A stretch of DNA of 64,000 nucleotides. Source: CAWBRT01 sp963791145 (GTDB lineage Bacteria > Acidobacteriota > Terriglobia > Terriglobales > Acidobacteriaceae). Made by a program: the position numbers and the translations under genes. The stretch covers positions 124,001 through 188,000 of the forward strand of contig CAWBRT010000006.1 of NCBI GenBank assembly GCA_963791145.1, read 5' to 3'. The notes beneath the pieces were generated by a model. The model saw only the letters and a list, made by a program, of their open reading frames with translations, searched no databases and was not told the DNA's origin. Shown piece by piece: positions 29,767 through 38,699 of this stretch (positions are counted from its first letter, which is position 1; each line of letters begins with the position of its first letter).

Positions 29767-31992
29767 ATGAGCTCGGAGTTCGCCATCATTGGAACACGGC
29801 AGCCCAAGATTGACGCCTTCGAAAAGGTCAGCGGTCGCGCCAAGTACGCCTCGGACATCTCGCTTCCCGGAATGCTTCACCTGAAAATTCTGAGCAGCCC
29901 CCATCCGCATGCACGGGTCGTCGGCATCGACGTCGCAAAAGCCTTGGCGCTGCCGGGCGTAAAGGCGTTGCTGACCTACAAAGATGTGCCGAAGTTCCAG
30001 TGGCACGCCGGCATGAGTATCCTGACCGGGTCGCCGCGCTTCGTGGGCGACAACATCGCGGTGGTCGCCGCCGTCAGCGAGGAGATTGCCATCGAGGCCC
30101 GCGAGCTCATCAAGGTGCAATACGAGGTCTTGCCGTTTGTCCTCGATGCGGAAGAAGCCTTGAAGCCAAACGCGCCCAAGATAGCGCCCGAAGGCAACCT
30201 GTTCGGGGGGAAGCCCCAGGTCGTTTCCCGGGGAGACATTGCCAAAGGCTTCGCCGAAGCCGACCTTGTCTACGAAGCCAGATACCGCACTCCGCTGCTA
30301 CAGCACGCGACAGCGGAGCCCAGAGTCGCCGTGGCGCAGTGGGAGGGCGGCAAGCTCACGGTCTGGGCCTCGGTGCACGGAGTCTTTGAGGTGCAGAAAG
30401 GCCTCTCCAAGGCGCTCAACCTTCCCATGAGCAAGATTCGCGTCGTCTGCGAATTCATGGGAGGCGCTTTCGGCGACCGCTCGACCCTGGAGCGCACGGA
30501 AATCCTGGCCGCGCTGGTGGCCCGCAAGACGGGACACCCGGCCCGTCTCGAGCTGGACCGGGAAGAGTGCTACCTGGCCGGGCACCATCGCTATCCGACC
30601 GTCATCGACCTGAAGTACGGCGTCAAAAAAGACGGCACGCTCACGGCGATGCACTGCAAGGTAATCGGTGATATGGGCGGGTATTTCCACCTGCACGGTG
30701 CCGCCGGCGTAATGGAGACGCTGCAGATCCTCTACCGCTGCCCGAACATGAAGGGCGAGAGCTATTCCGTCCTCACCAACAAGCCCGAAGGCGGCAACAT
30801 GCGCTGCATCGGCCACCCGATGGCGACCTTCGCCCAGGAAGTCCACATGGACGTCATCGCCGAAAAACTCGACATGGATCCGGTGGAGCTGAGATTGAAG
30901 AACCATGGCCGCCGGGAAGACGGCGACCAGTTCCGCAAGATTCCTTTCAGCAGCAACGGCATGCGCGAGTGCATCGAGCGCGGCGCGGAGGCCATGCAGT
31001 GGAACGAGCGCTGGCAGCCGAAGCCAGTTGCCGCCGCAGGACCGATCAGGCGCGGAGTCGGCATGGCCATCCACGCCTGCCGGCACGGCGGCTTCATGGT
31101 CGGCCAGCCCTGCTCCGGTATAGTCCGCATCAACCAGGACGGAACGGTCAACGTGCTCACCGGCGCAGTGGATGTGGGCGGCGGGCAGAAGACGACAATG
31201 GGCATGATCGCCGCCGAAGAACTCGGCGTGCCGTTTTCCAGCATCTATGTCACCTCCGCCGACACGGACGTCACTACCGACACCGGCACTACCACCGCCA
31301 GCCGCCAGACGATGATGGGCGGCAACGGCGCCCGGCGCGCAGCCGCCGATGCCAAGAGCCAGTTGCTCGATCTCGCCGCCGAGGAATTGAAGACCGACAA
31401 AAAAGACCTGTCGATTCGCCAGGGCATGATCTACAAGCGCGGCGAGGAGAAGGGCGTCCCCATCGCCCAGATCGCCGGCAAGAATCCCAACCCGATCATC
31501 GGGCGGGCCGTTGCCAAGGCTCCGACGGATGTGATCTTCCACAACTTCGCCGCCAATTTTGCCGAGGTCGAGGTCGATACCCGGACCGGCACGGTCAAGG
31601 TCGTCAAGATCGTGGCGGCGCACGATCTGGGGCGGGTGATCAACATGTTGACCACCGAAGGCCAGTTCGAGGGCGGGCTGACGCAGGGAACAGCCTTTGC
31701 CCTCGGCGAACAGCAGGTCATTGACCCCAGCACTGGAATCTCGCTGAACGCCAATCACCTTGATTACAAAATCTCCAGCATCCAGGATTATCCGCTGGAG
31801 ATGGTGCCGATCATGGTAGAGTCGGTCGATCCCTACGGCCCCTTTGGCGCCAAGGGGGTTGCCGAGCCAGTCTACGCGGTGATCGCACCGGCCATTGCCA
31901 ACGCGGTCTACAACGCCATCGGTGTTCGGTTTGCAGAACTGCCAATCAGTAAACGGGCCGTCCTCGCCGGACTGAAGGCGGTCAAGGTCTAA
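29767..31992 (+). CDS. Molybdenum hydroxylase, molybdopterin-binding subunit (copy 1, intact)
   Basis: This is a complete 741-residue MoCo subunit of the xanthine dehydrogenase/CO dehydrogenase/aldehyde oxidoreductase family. The N-terminal fumarase-like domain starts GTRQPKIDAFEKVSGRAKYA. MoCo contacts follow in FMGGAFGDRS, GGNMRCIGHP, GAVDVGGGQKT and GVAEPVYAVIAPAIANAVYN, the last carrying the Glu that acts as base in hydroxylases. It has no signal peptide. In the second copy the neighbouring 2Fe-2S subunit has a Tat signal, so the folded complex is probably exported together. The substrate cannot be inferred. The ATG follows AGGGAAGG. No intact 2Fe-2S or FAD gene remains in this copy. Confidence 0.9.
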   Translation: MSSEFAIIGTRQPKIDAFEKVSGRAKYASDISLPGMLHLKILSSPHPHARVVGIDVAKALALPGVKALLTYKDVPKFQWHAGMSILTGSPRFVGDNIAVVAAVSEEIAIEARELIKVQYEVLPFVLDAEEALKPNAPKIAPEGNLFGGKPQVVSRGDIAKGFAEADLVYEARYRTPLLQHATAEPRVAVAQWEGGKLTVWASVHGVFEVQKGLSKALNLPMSKIRVVCEFMGGAFGDRSTLERTEILAALVARKTGHPARLELDREECYLAGHHRYPTVIDLKYGVKKDGTLTAMHCKVIGDMGGYFHLHGAAGVMETLQILYRCPNMKGESYSVLTNKPEGGNMRCIGHPMATFAQEVHMDVIAEKLDMDPVELRLKNHGRREDGDQFRKIPFSSNGMRECIERGAEAMQWNERWQPKPVAAAGPIRRGVGMAIHACRHGGFMVGQPCSGIVRINQDGTVNVLTGAVDVGGGQKTTMGMIAAEELGVPFSSIYVTSADTDVTTDTGTTTASRQTMMGGNGARRAAADAKSQLLDLAAEELKTDKKDLSIRQGMIYKRGEEKGVPIAQIAGKNPNPIIGRAVAKAPTDVIFHNFAANFAEVEVDTRTGTVKVVKIVAAHDLGRVINMLTTEGQFEGGLTQGTAFALGEQQVIDPSTGISLNANHLDYKISSIQDYPLEMVPIMVESVDPYGPFGAKGVAEPVYAVIAPAIANAVYNAIGVRFAELPISKRAVLAGLKAVKV

Positions 31993-32132
31993 GAAGCGGT
32001 CAAGGTCTAAGAAAAGTAGAAGATTACAGCCTTCGATCAACAGCTTCGCGGTTGGCTGGCGGCGGTCGTGGTGGCCGGATGGCTGGCGTACAGACAGCAG
32101 TTCCCAGCAGGCTGCCTGCGCCAGGAATCTGC

Positions 32133-32161
32133 TTGACAAAGACAACCGTCTGACGTACCAC
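32133..32161 (+). promoter_or_regulatory. Duplicated promoter, copy 2
   Basis: TTGACA (32133-32138) and TACCAC (32156-32161) are spaced 17 bases, in the same sequence context as copy 1. It lies 65 bases before the Tat-type 2Fe-2S gene. Confidence 0.5.
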
Positions 32162-32225
32162 ACCAGTACACGTTTCGTGGGATAGTTTTTGGCCTTCAAT
32201 TTCGAAACATATGAAGGGGGTCGGT

Positions 32226-32861
32226 ATGGGAGACACGAAAGAGATGTCTGAGCTCGCCGAGGCAAAGCCTGGCAAGCTTCAGTCCTCGCGCCGTGACTTC
32301 TTGAAGGGCATGGGTGTAAGCACGGCGGCTGCGGCCGTGGCCTCGACGCTTACTCCCGAGCTGGAAGGACAGAATGCACCGCTGGTAAAGGGGGTCCGGG
32401 AAGGCGTCATCCAGATGGAGATCAACGGTAAGCGCTACCGGCTGGCAGTGAAGTCCCACTGGACGCTGCTGGACGTGCTGCGGCGGGAGCTGGGTCTGAC
32501 GGGGACGAAGAAGACCTGCGACCGCGCCAGTTGCGGCGCCTGCACGGTGCTGATGGATGGCAAGCCGGTCTTTGCCTGCACGCTGCTGGCCCTGGAAGCC
32601 AACGGGCGCAAGTTCACCACGATCGAAGGCTTGTCGGACGGGGACAAGCTCCATCCGATCCAGGAGACCTTTATCCGCGAGGATGCCTACCAGTGCGGCT
32701 TCTGCACGCCGGGAATGGTGATGTCTACCAAGGCGCTGCTGGATACGAATCCGCGGGCGAGCGTGGCGGAGATCAAGGAAGCGCTGTCGGGCAACATCTG
32801 CCGCTGCGCTGCTTACCCGAAGATCACCAAGGCGGTCTTGTCGCTGACGCAGAAGGCGTAG
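32226..32861 (+). CDS. Molybdenum hydroxylase 2Fe-2S subunit with Tat signal
   Basis: The protein has 211 residues. The twin-arginine signal SRRDFLKGMGVSTAAAAVAS (residues ~21-40) predicts export in folded form. The plant-type ferredoxin cluster ligands are in CDRASCGACTVLMDGKPVFAC (one cluster Cys upstream is part of the same loop). The second, helical-domain cluster is in QCGFCTPGM and NICRCAAYP. ATG 32226 is preferred because AAGGGGG lies just upstream. It transfers electrons from the molybdenum site toward FAD. It precedes the MoCo gene by 15 bases. Confidence 0.92.
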   Translation: MGDTKEMSELAEAKPGKLQSSRRDFLKGMGVSTAAAAVASTLTPELEGQNAPLVKGVREGVIQMEINGKRYRLAVKSHWTLLDVLRRELGLTGTKKTCDRASCGACTVLMDGKPVFACTLLALEANGRKFTTIEGLSDGDKLHPIQETFIREDAYQCGFCTPGMVMSTKALLDTNPRASVAEIKEALSGNICRCAAYPKITKAVLSLTQKA

Positions 32862-32876
32862 AGGGAGGGAGACGAT

Positions 32877-35124
32877 ATGAGCTCGGAATTCGCCGTTATC
32901 GGAACACGGCAGCCCAGGGTGGATGGGTTCGAAAAGGTCAGCGGTCGAGCCCAGTTTACCTCGGATATCTCGCTGCCGGGAATGCTCCACCTGAAGATCT
33001 TGCGCAGTCCCTATCCGCATGCGCGGATTGTCAGCATCGACACCTCCAAGGCGCTGGCGCTGCCGGGCGTCAAAGCGGTGCTTACTTATAAGGATATGCC
33101 GGCGTCCCGCTGGAATCCGCAGATGCCAATCCTCACCGATGTCGCCCGCTTCGTGGGCGACGACATCGCGGTGGTCGCCGCGGTGAGCGAGGAAATCGCC
33201 ATCGAAGCCCGCGAACTGATCAAGGTGAATTACCAGGTCCTGCCGTTTGTCCTCGATCCCGAAGAGGCCATGAAGCCCGGCGCTCCCAAGCTGTTCCCGG
33301 AGGGCAACGTGGTTGGCGGGGCGCCCGCTCGGGTTAACCGAGGCAACGTCGAAAGGGCTTCGCCGAAGCTGACTTCGTATACGAAGGCAAGATACCGGAC
33401 GCCCATTCTGCAGCATGCCACCAACGAGAGCCGGGTCGCAGTAGCGCAGTGGGAAGCCGGCAAGCTGACCCTCTGGGACTCCACGCAGGCTCCGTTCGAT
33501 GTGCAGAAGGCAGTCGCCAAGGTGATGGGCATCCCGATGAGCAAGGTGCGCGTGAGCACCGAGTTTCTCGGGGGCGGCTTCGGCGACAAGGGCTTCCCCC
33601 GGACGGCAGAGCGTGCTGGCCGCCATGATGGCGCGCAAGACCGGCCAGCCCGGCAAGGGTCGAACTCGACAGGGAAGAAATCTATATCGCCGCCCTGCAC
33701 CGTTATGCCGGCCATCATGGACCTGAAGTACGGGGTCAAGAAGGATGGCACGCTCACCGCCATCCAGGCGAAGGTGGTCGCCGACGGCGGAGCTTATGCG
33801 ATGTTTGGAGCTGCCGGGCTCGGCATCATGGAATGCATGATGACGATCTACCGCTGCCCGAACATGAAAGGCGAGGCCTGGACGGTCAGCACCAACAACC
33901 CGCCCACCGGCCCCATGCGCTGTGTCGGCCACCCCAGGGAACCTTCGCCCAGGAAGTTCACATGGACATCATCGCCGAGAAGCTCGGCATGGATCCGGTG
34001 GAATTCCGGCTGAAGAACTACTGCGCGCCTCGAGGACGGCAACCAGGATTCAAATCGGCCAAGAAGATGCCGTTCACCAGCAACGGCATGAAGGAGTGCA
34101 TCGAGCGCGGCGCGGAGGACATTCGGCTGGAAGCAGCGCTGGCAGAAGCCGGGCTCCAGTCCCGGGCCGGTCAAGAAGGGTGTAGGCGTGGCCATTCATG
34201 CCTGCACGCATGGCCGCATGCCTCCGGGAATGCCGTTGTCCGGCATGGTGCGGGTCAATGCCGACGGCACGGTGAACGTGATGACCGGCGCCACCGAGAC
34301 TCGGAGGCGGGCAGAAGACCACCATGGCCATGATCGCCGCCGAAGAACTCGGCGTGCCGCTTTCCAGCGGTCTCGGTCATATCCGGCGATACCGGCGTCG
34401 ACCACCGATACCGGCACCACTTCCGGCAGCCGCCAGACCATCACCGGCGGAACCGGGGTCAAACTGGCGGCCGCCGAGGCCAAGAATCAACTGCTCGACT
34501 GGCGGCCGCTGACTTGAAGGCGGACAAGAAGAATCTGTCGATCCGCAACGGCATGGTCTACGTGGCCGGCTCGGAAAAGGCCGTTCCGCTGGCCCAGATT
34601 GCGGCCAATGCGCCGGGCGGGGTGATCTTCGGCAGTTGGGGTCAAGAAGATTCCGCTCGATATCTTCACTCATACTTTTGCCGCCGGTTTTGCCGAGGTC
34701 GAAGTCGACACCCGGACCGGTGCAGTTAAGGTTCTGAAGATGGTGGCGGCGGACGATCTCGGAAGAGCGATCAACCCGCTCACCGCCGAAAGCCAGATCG
34801 ACGGAGGCGTCATGCTGGGTCTTGGGTTCGGCCTGGCGGAAGAGCAGATGCTCGACAAATCCACCGGCATTTGCGTCAATCCCAATCACCTCAATTACAA
34901 GGTGCCCAGCATCAAGGAGGTTCCGGAGATCGTGCCGATCCTGGTGGAATCGGTCGACAAAGTAGGTCCGTTCGGGGCCAAGGGCATGGGCGAGCCGGCT
35001 TGCAGCTCCGCCCGCGCCGGCCATCGCCAACGCCATCTACAACGCCATCGGCGTGCGCTTTACGGAACTGCCTGTCGACCAATCGTGCCATCCTCACCCG
35101 CCTGAAAAGTCGGTCAAGGGCTAA
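32877..35124 (+). pseudogene. Molybdenum hydroxylase, molybdopterin-binding subunit (copy 2, many frame breaks)
   Basis: The first 150 codons closely match copy 1 (GTRQPRVDGFEKVSGRAQFT). From ~33350 onward the frame changes at least ten times (near 33350, 33385, 33600, 33650, 33945, 34030, 34120, 34165, 34300, 34365, 34500, 34640, 35000), with recognisable MoCo segments such as FLGGGFGDKG and GPFGAKGMGEP between breaks. The end is taken as the TAA at 35122-35124 after KSVKG. Copy 1 at 29767 has no break. The breaks may be real decay after duplication or local sequence error; the similar pattern in the following FAD gene argues for a poor-quality stretch. Confidence 0.75.
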
Positions 35125-35141
35125 GGAGAAGGGAGAAAACA

Positions 35142-36137
35142 ATGAAGCCTTTCGATTATTACCGGGTCAGCACGGTCATCAGGCCGTGGCCCTGCTGGCG
35201 AAGTACCAGGAGAAGGCTGCCATCCTGGCTGGCGGCAGCGATCTGCTGGGCATGATGAAGGACGGCATCGAGGGCGCGGCGCTGCAGACCCCGAGCACCT
35301 GATCGACATCAAGGGGATCAAGGAACTGACCTTGATCCAGGAGCGGCCGGCAGGGCTGCGGATAGGCGCGGCGACCACGCTGAGCGAACTCGTGCACTCC
35401 GAGGTGGTGGAAAAGAAATATCCGCTGGTGGCAAGGCGGCCAAGCAGGTAGCGGTGCCGCAGATCCGCAACGTGGGAACGCTGGGCGGCAACCTGTGCCA
35501 GCGGCCACGCTGCTGGTATTTCCGCGGCAAGCTGTTCGATGACTGCATCCGCAAAGGCGGCGGCACCTGCTACGCGCATTCGCCGAAGGCGGAGAACCAG
35601 TACCACGCGATCATGGGCGGGGACATCTGCAGCATGGTGTATCCGTCCGACATGGCGCCGGCGCTGATCGCGCTGGATGCCAAGGTGGAGATCGCGGGGC
35701 CGAAGGGCAGGCGGGTGATACCGCTGGAGAAGTTTCTACGTGACGCCGGAGAAGAACCAGCTGCGGGAGACGGCGCTGGCGCCGCAAGAGATGCTGGTCG
35801 CGGTGGAGATTCCGGCGGCCTCGGCGGGGAAGAAGGGAGTGTTCCTCAAGCTGCGCGAGCGGCAGGCGTTCGACTTCGCGGTGCATGAGCGTCGCGGTCG
35901 CGGTACGCTGCAAGGGCGGCAAGAGTGGCCGATTCGCGCGTGGTCTTCGGCGCGATGGCGCCCTAGCCGCTGCGCAGCCTGAAGACGGAAGCGGCGCTGA
36001 AGGGCAAGACGCTGAAGGACGCGGTGGCCGTAGCTTGCGCCGCCGCGGTCGAAGGCGCCAAGCCGCTGAGCGGCAACACCTACAAGGTGGCCGCCGCCAA
36101 AGGCGTGCTGGAACAGGCTCTGAACCATCTGGCGTAA
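35142..36137 (+). pseudogene. Molybdenum hydroxylase FAD-binding subunit, several frame breaks
   Basis: This is the FAD subunit of the same enzyme, beginning MKPFDYYRVST. The FAD-binding AILAGGSDLLGMMK (pyrophosphate loop) and QIRNVGTLGGNLCQRPRCWY segments identify it. The extra Cys-rich GGTCYAHSPKAENQYHAI insert resembles the 4-hydroxybenzoyl-CoA reductase/YagS-like group. Frame changes occur near 35175, 35292, 35432, 35737, 35890 and 35960. The final frame ends with AKGVLEQALNHLA. It follows the MoCo gene by 17 bases as the last gene of the operon. If the breaks are errors, this is a complete ~330-residue protein. Confidence 0.78.
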
Positions 36138-36243
36138 GTACACCCCAGCAAGCCCGACTTCAGGCTTGCTGGGAACCCCGACCGGAGCGAACCCGGCTCG
36201 CCATTTTCCGCGGTGGGCCATGCTTGAAGCAAAGGTGGAGAAT

Positions 36244-36287
36244 TGCCCGACTGACGCTGGATCGCGCCGGTCGGGCAGTTTTTTTTG
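36244..36287 (+). terminator. Rho-independent terminator after the molybdenum hydroxylase operon
   Basis: The stem TGCCCGAC (36244-36251) pairs with GTCGGGCA (36270-36277) and is followed by a run of eight T, about 105 bases after the FAD gene. Confidence 0.75.
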
Positions 36288-36409
36288 CGAATAAGGTGAA
36301 GCTCCCCGTTTACTTGGCAAGATCTGCGGAAGCAGGCGCGTGCGCTGGTGCACTAATATGCCCCACCCAAGCTTGCTTTGCTTGTGTGCGGTAGTTTCTT
36401 CTGCGTATA

Positions 36410-36454
36410 AGAACTGCCCCACTCAAGCCCAACGGCGGGGCTTGAATGGGCCAC
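36410..36454 (+). repeat. 45-bp hairpin repeat, copy 1
   Basis: This is identical over 45 bases to 38591-38635. Each can fold through CTCAAGCCC and GGGCTTGA (with CCCAACGG as the loop). Confidence 0.7.
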
Positions 36455-36474
36455 CCGCGACAATCCTCCCTGAT

Positions 36475-36617
36475 CCCCACGCTGAAGCGTGGGGCTAACC
36501 AACACTGCGCCTCCGGCGCGAGGTTTGCATCGTCTTACGGAACTGGCCCCAGCAATTCTCCCCGATCCTCACACAGAAGGTATGGGGCTAACAAACACTG
36601 CGCCTGCGGCGCGCTGG
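36475..36617 (+). repeat. Palindromic repeat family B, two tandem copies
   Basis: The first unit (36475-36523) has the perfect CCCCACGCTGAAGCGTGGGG stem plus the CGCCTCCGGCG stem. The second (36560-36617) is degenerate. The 3' end of the acidic zinc protein gene on the other strand lies inside this pair. Confidence 0.6.
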
Positions 36618-37329
36618 ACTGCGTAATCAGTTGATTCATCGCTTTCCCAGCAACAGGTCCGCCGTCGATGGTGGCGCTACAACAGCCACCAGGGCCCGCC
36701 GCCGGGGACGGCGGCGCTACTCCATGCGCGTCTTCTGCAGTGTCAGAATGCGCTTCGTCCTGATTTGCTTCGTCATCATCGGTGTCGGCATCGCCATCGC
36801 TTGCATCGCCTTCGTCATTCTCGGCGTATCTGTCCTCTGCTACGTCCTCGCTAGTTTCATCTGCGTTTTCAGTGTTGTCTCCTTCTTCCTCATCCCCTTG
36901 TGCTTCGTCGTTGTCTTCCGATTCCTCCGGGTCTTCCTCATCGTCCTCAGCTTCTTCCGAGTCGAGTTCGTCGTTATCCAACTCTTCCTCGTCGCCGATG
37001 CTGGTGATCTGGTCATAGTAAGGCGAGGGGTTGGCTTCGAGGCGGTGAAGGTTGGAGGTTGCGACCTGCAGGCCGTAGAGCAGCAGTCCGGCCTTGCGAT
37101 TGTCGAGGCGGCCGTCGAGCAGGGCGTGCAACACCTCCTGCACGGAGACCTGGATAGCGTTGCCGTCTTCGAGCAGAGGCAGGACGACGGGGCCGCGGGC
37201 ATCGTGGCGGTGGCGGCGGCGCTGCCGCGCCTTGTGATGCCAGTAGCAGAGATTGGAGTCGCGCAGAGCAGGGCCTTCACACAGCTTGCCGTTGGCGCGC
37301 ACGTGTCCACAGGTGCGAGATGAACTCAT
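36535..37329 (-). CDS. Cys/His zinc-motif protein with long acidic tail
   Basis: This is a 264-residue protein I cannot assign. The N-terminal ~45 residues hold a compact metal site, CGHVRANGKLC ... LCYWHHKARQRRRHRH. A helical domain follows (VQEVLHALLDGRLDNRKAGL). Residues ~115-205 are almost only Glu/Asp/Ala/Asn. The last ~50 residues are encoded by a reverse-oriented REP unit (reading VAPPSPAAGPG) and a family B palindrome, so the natural C-terminus was probably altered by repeat insertion. The same N-terminal motif type occurs in uncharacterised acidobacterial proteins, from memory. Confidence 0.6.
   Translation of the reverse strand: MSSSRTCGHVRANGKLCEGPALRDSNLCYWHHKARQRRRHRHDARGPVVLPLLEDGNAIQVSVQEVLHALLDGRLDNRKAGLLLYGLQVATSNLHRLEANPSPYYDQITSIGDEEELDNDELDSEEAEDDEEDPEESEDNDEAQGDEEEGDNTENADETSEDVAEDRYAENDEGDASDGDADTDDDEANQDEAHSDTAEDAHGVAPPSPAAGPGGCCSATIDGGPVAGKAMNQLITQSSAPQAQCLLAPYLLCEDRGELLGPVP
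36684..36718 (+). repeat. Single REP unit inside the acidic-protein gene
   Basis: This GCCCGCCGCCGGGGACGGCG-type unit followed by GCGCTAC is identical in core to the arrays around the RAYT gene. It lies within the 3' part of the gene on the opposite strand. Confidence 0.7.
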
Positions 37330-37683
37330 ACCCTATCCCCCCCCGGTTCAGGAGAACAAATTCTTTGTTTGCTGTTGTTTGTGTGTGCTCAATGGCGGCA
37401 AATTCTTGAGCGCCAGAGCCTTGCGGGTAAATTCTTGAATCGACAGCGCCTACGCGTGCGCCCAACAAGCGGGACCAAGCGTGAAAGATGGCGCTGGGAC
37501 AATATCGCCCTAATTCCAGTATGGCATTTTGCGCCGGGGGATTGTGACATCAACGACGGAAATTTTTTGTGCGTATTTTCAAAGGGTTGCGGAGAATAAG
37601 GGGCACGGTGGGGCTTGACAGCAAATTACTGAATATACGCACCTGGCCCATGGTGGGGACACCCGGCTACTCCCGCGCGAGTA
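37330..37683. other. 354-base gap, no gene recognised
   Basis: This is the 5' region of the acidic-protein gene. It contains a short imperfect direct repeat (AAATTCTTGA at ~37400 and ~37429) and AT-richer DNA. No RNA gene or strong promoter was recognised. Confidence 0.4.
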
Positions 37684-38526
37684 TTATTCGTCGCAAACCC
37701 TGCCGTCAATCCCAGACGCGAAGTTGAGAACCTGACGCGCGCACAGCGCCGGCTTGATGTAGTGGATCATGTGATAAGGAGTCGGCAGATGCAGGAAGCG
37801 CACGTTCCGCAGGTGCTTTTCGAGAACCGCTTTCTGCTCCTGGTTGGCGATGGCGCCGCCCGTCGGATAGAGGCAAAGGACCGGGGCCTCTACTTTGGAC
37901 AAATAGGGCGTGACATCGGTGCGCAACGCGAATTCCGCCATCTGCGCCAGCATCTCGACTCCGGCGGCAGCGACGTTTTGGTTGTACCAGTCCAGGAACG
38001 CGGCGGGCATGTCCGGCGGAAAACGAGTACTGCTGTTCGTCTGCTTCAGCCACTGTTCCGGGCCCATCTGGCGCACTGCCTCGGGCCAGGACGCGTATCC
38101 GCAGGCGAAACCTTTGCGTGCTCCATCGCTGAAAAACACGGGGGCCGATACCAGCGAAAGCGAGCGCACCAGTTTTGGATAGCAGCCAGCGAACGCCAGT
38201 CCGAGAATGCCCCCGATGGACTCTCCACAATAGTGCACCGGCTGATCGTCCAGGTCGCGGACAATGGCACGAATGTCAGCTACATATTCCTCGGCGGTAA
38301 GCCCGGTGGCGAAATCGAAGTCTTTGCCCGAGCGGCCGAGTCCACGCAGGTCGGGACGGACCACCTTGAAATGGCGGCATAGATAAGGAACCCACTGAAA
38401 CCAGAACTGGGAAGAACGGCCGTAGCCGTGCTGAAGAATCAGACAAGGCGCGTTCGCCCAGGGATCAGTGAAATCATCTATCTCGTAAAAAAGATCAGGT
38501 TTTGCCGGCCGCTGAATGAAAGGCAT
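37684..38526 (-). CDS. Alpha/beta-fold hydrolase
   Basis: This is a soluble 280-residue hydrolase. The oxyanion segment is LQHGYGRSSQFW, the nucleophile elbow is GESIGG, and the likely acid and His lie in VLCLYPTGG and LPTPYHMIHYI. DLRGLGRSGKDFDF is typical of 3-oxoadipate-enol-lactonase-like and haloperoxidase-like members. MPFIQRPAKPDLFYEID (38526) is the preferred start; an upstream extension is not conserved-looking. The substrate is unknown. Confidence 0.82.
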   Translation of the reverse strand: MPFIQRPAKPDLFYEIDDFTDPWANAPCLILQHGYGRSSQFWFQWVPYLCRHFKVVRPDLRGLGRSGKDFDFATGLTAEEYVADIRAIVRDLDDQPVHYCGESIGGILGLAFAGCYPKLVRSLSLVSAPVFFSDGARKGFACGYASWPEAVRQMGPEQWLKQTNSSTRFPPDMPAAFLDWYNQNVAAAGVEMLAQMAEFALRTDVTPYLSKVEAPVLCLYPTGGAIANQEQKAVLEKHLRNVRFLHLPTPYHMIHYIKPALCARQVLNFASGIDGRVCDE

Positions 38527-38590
38527 CGCAATCCTTTGTGTTACCGGGAATATGCTACAGCACAGATGCCAATGTTGGCTCGAGATTACG

Positions 38591-38635
38591 AGAACTGCCC
38601 CACTCAAGCCCAACGGCGGGGCTTGAATGGGCCAC
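38591..38635 (+). repeat. 45-bp hairpin repeat, copy 2
   Basis: This is the exact duplicate of 36410-36454. It is followed at 38641-38686 by another stem, CCCCACGTTAGCCAAC...GCGAACGTGGG, which also occurs at 55411-55452. Confidence 0.7.
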
Positions 38636-38699
38636 TCGCCGAACTACCCCACGTTAGCCAACAGCAGGCGAACGTGGGCACCAAACGAGGACGGCGGTG

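Noticed and set aside
30298..33932. Long minus-strand open frames of 655 and 578 codons across the molybdenum hydroxylase genes
   Set aside because: They are antisense shadows. The + strand frames carry the MoCo and Fe-S motifs; the minus frames show no recognisable domain.
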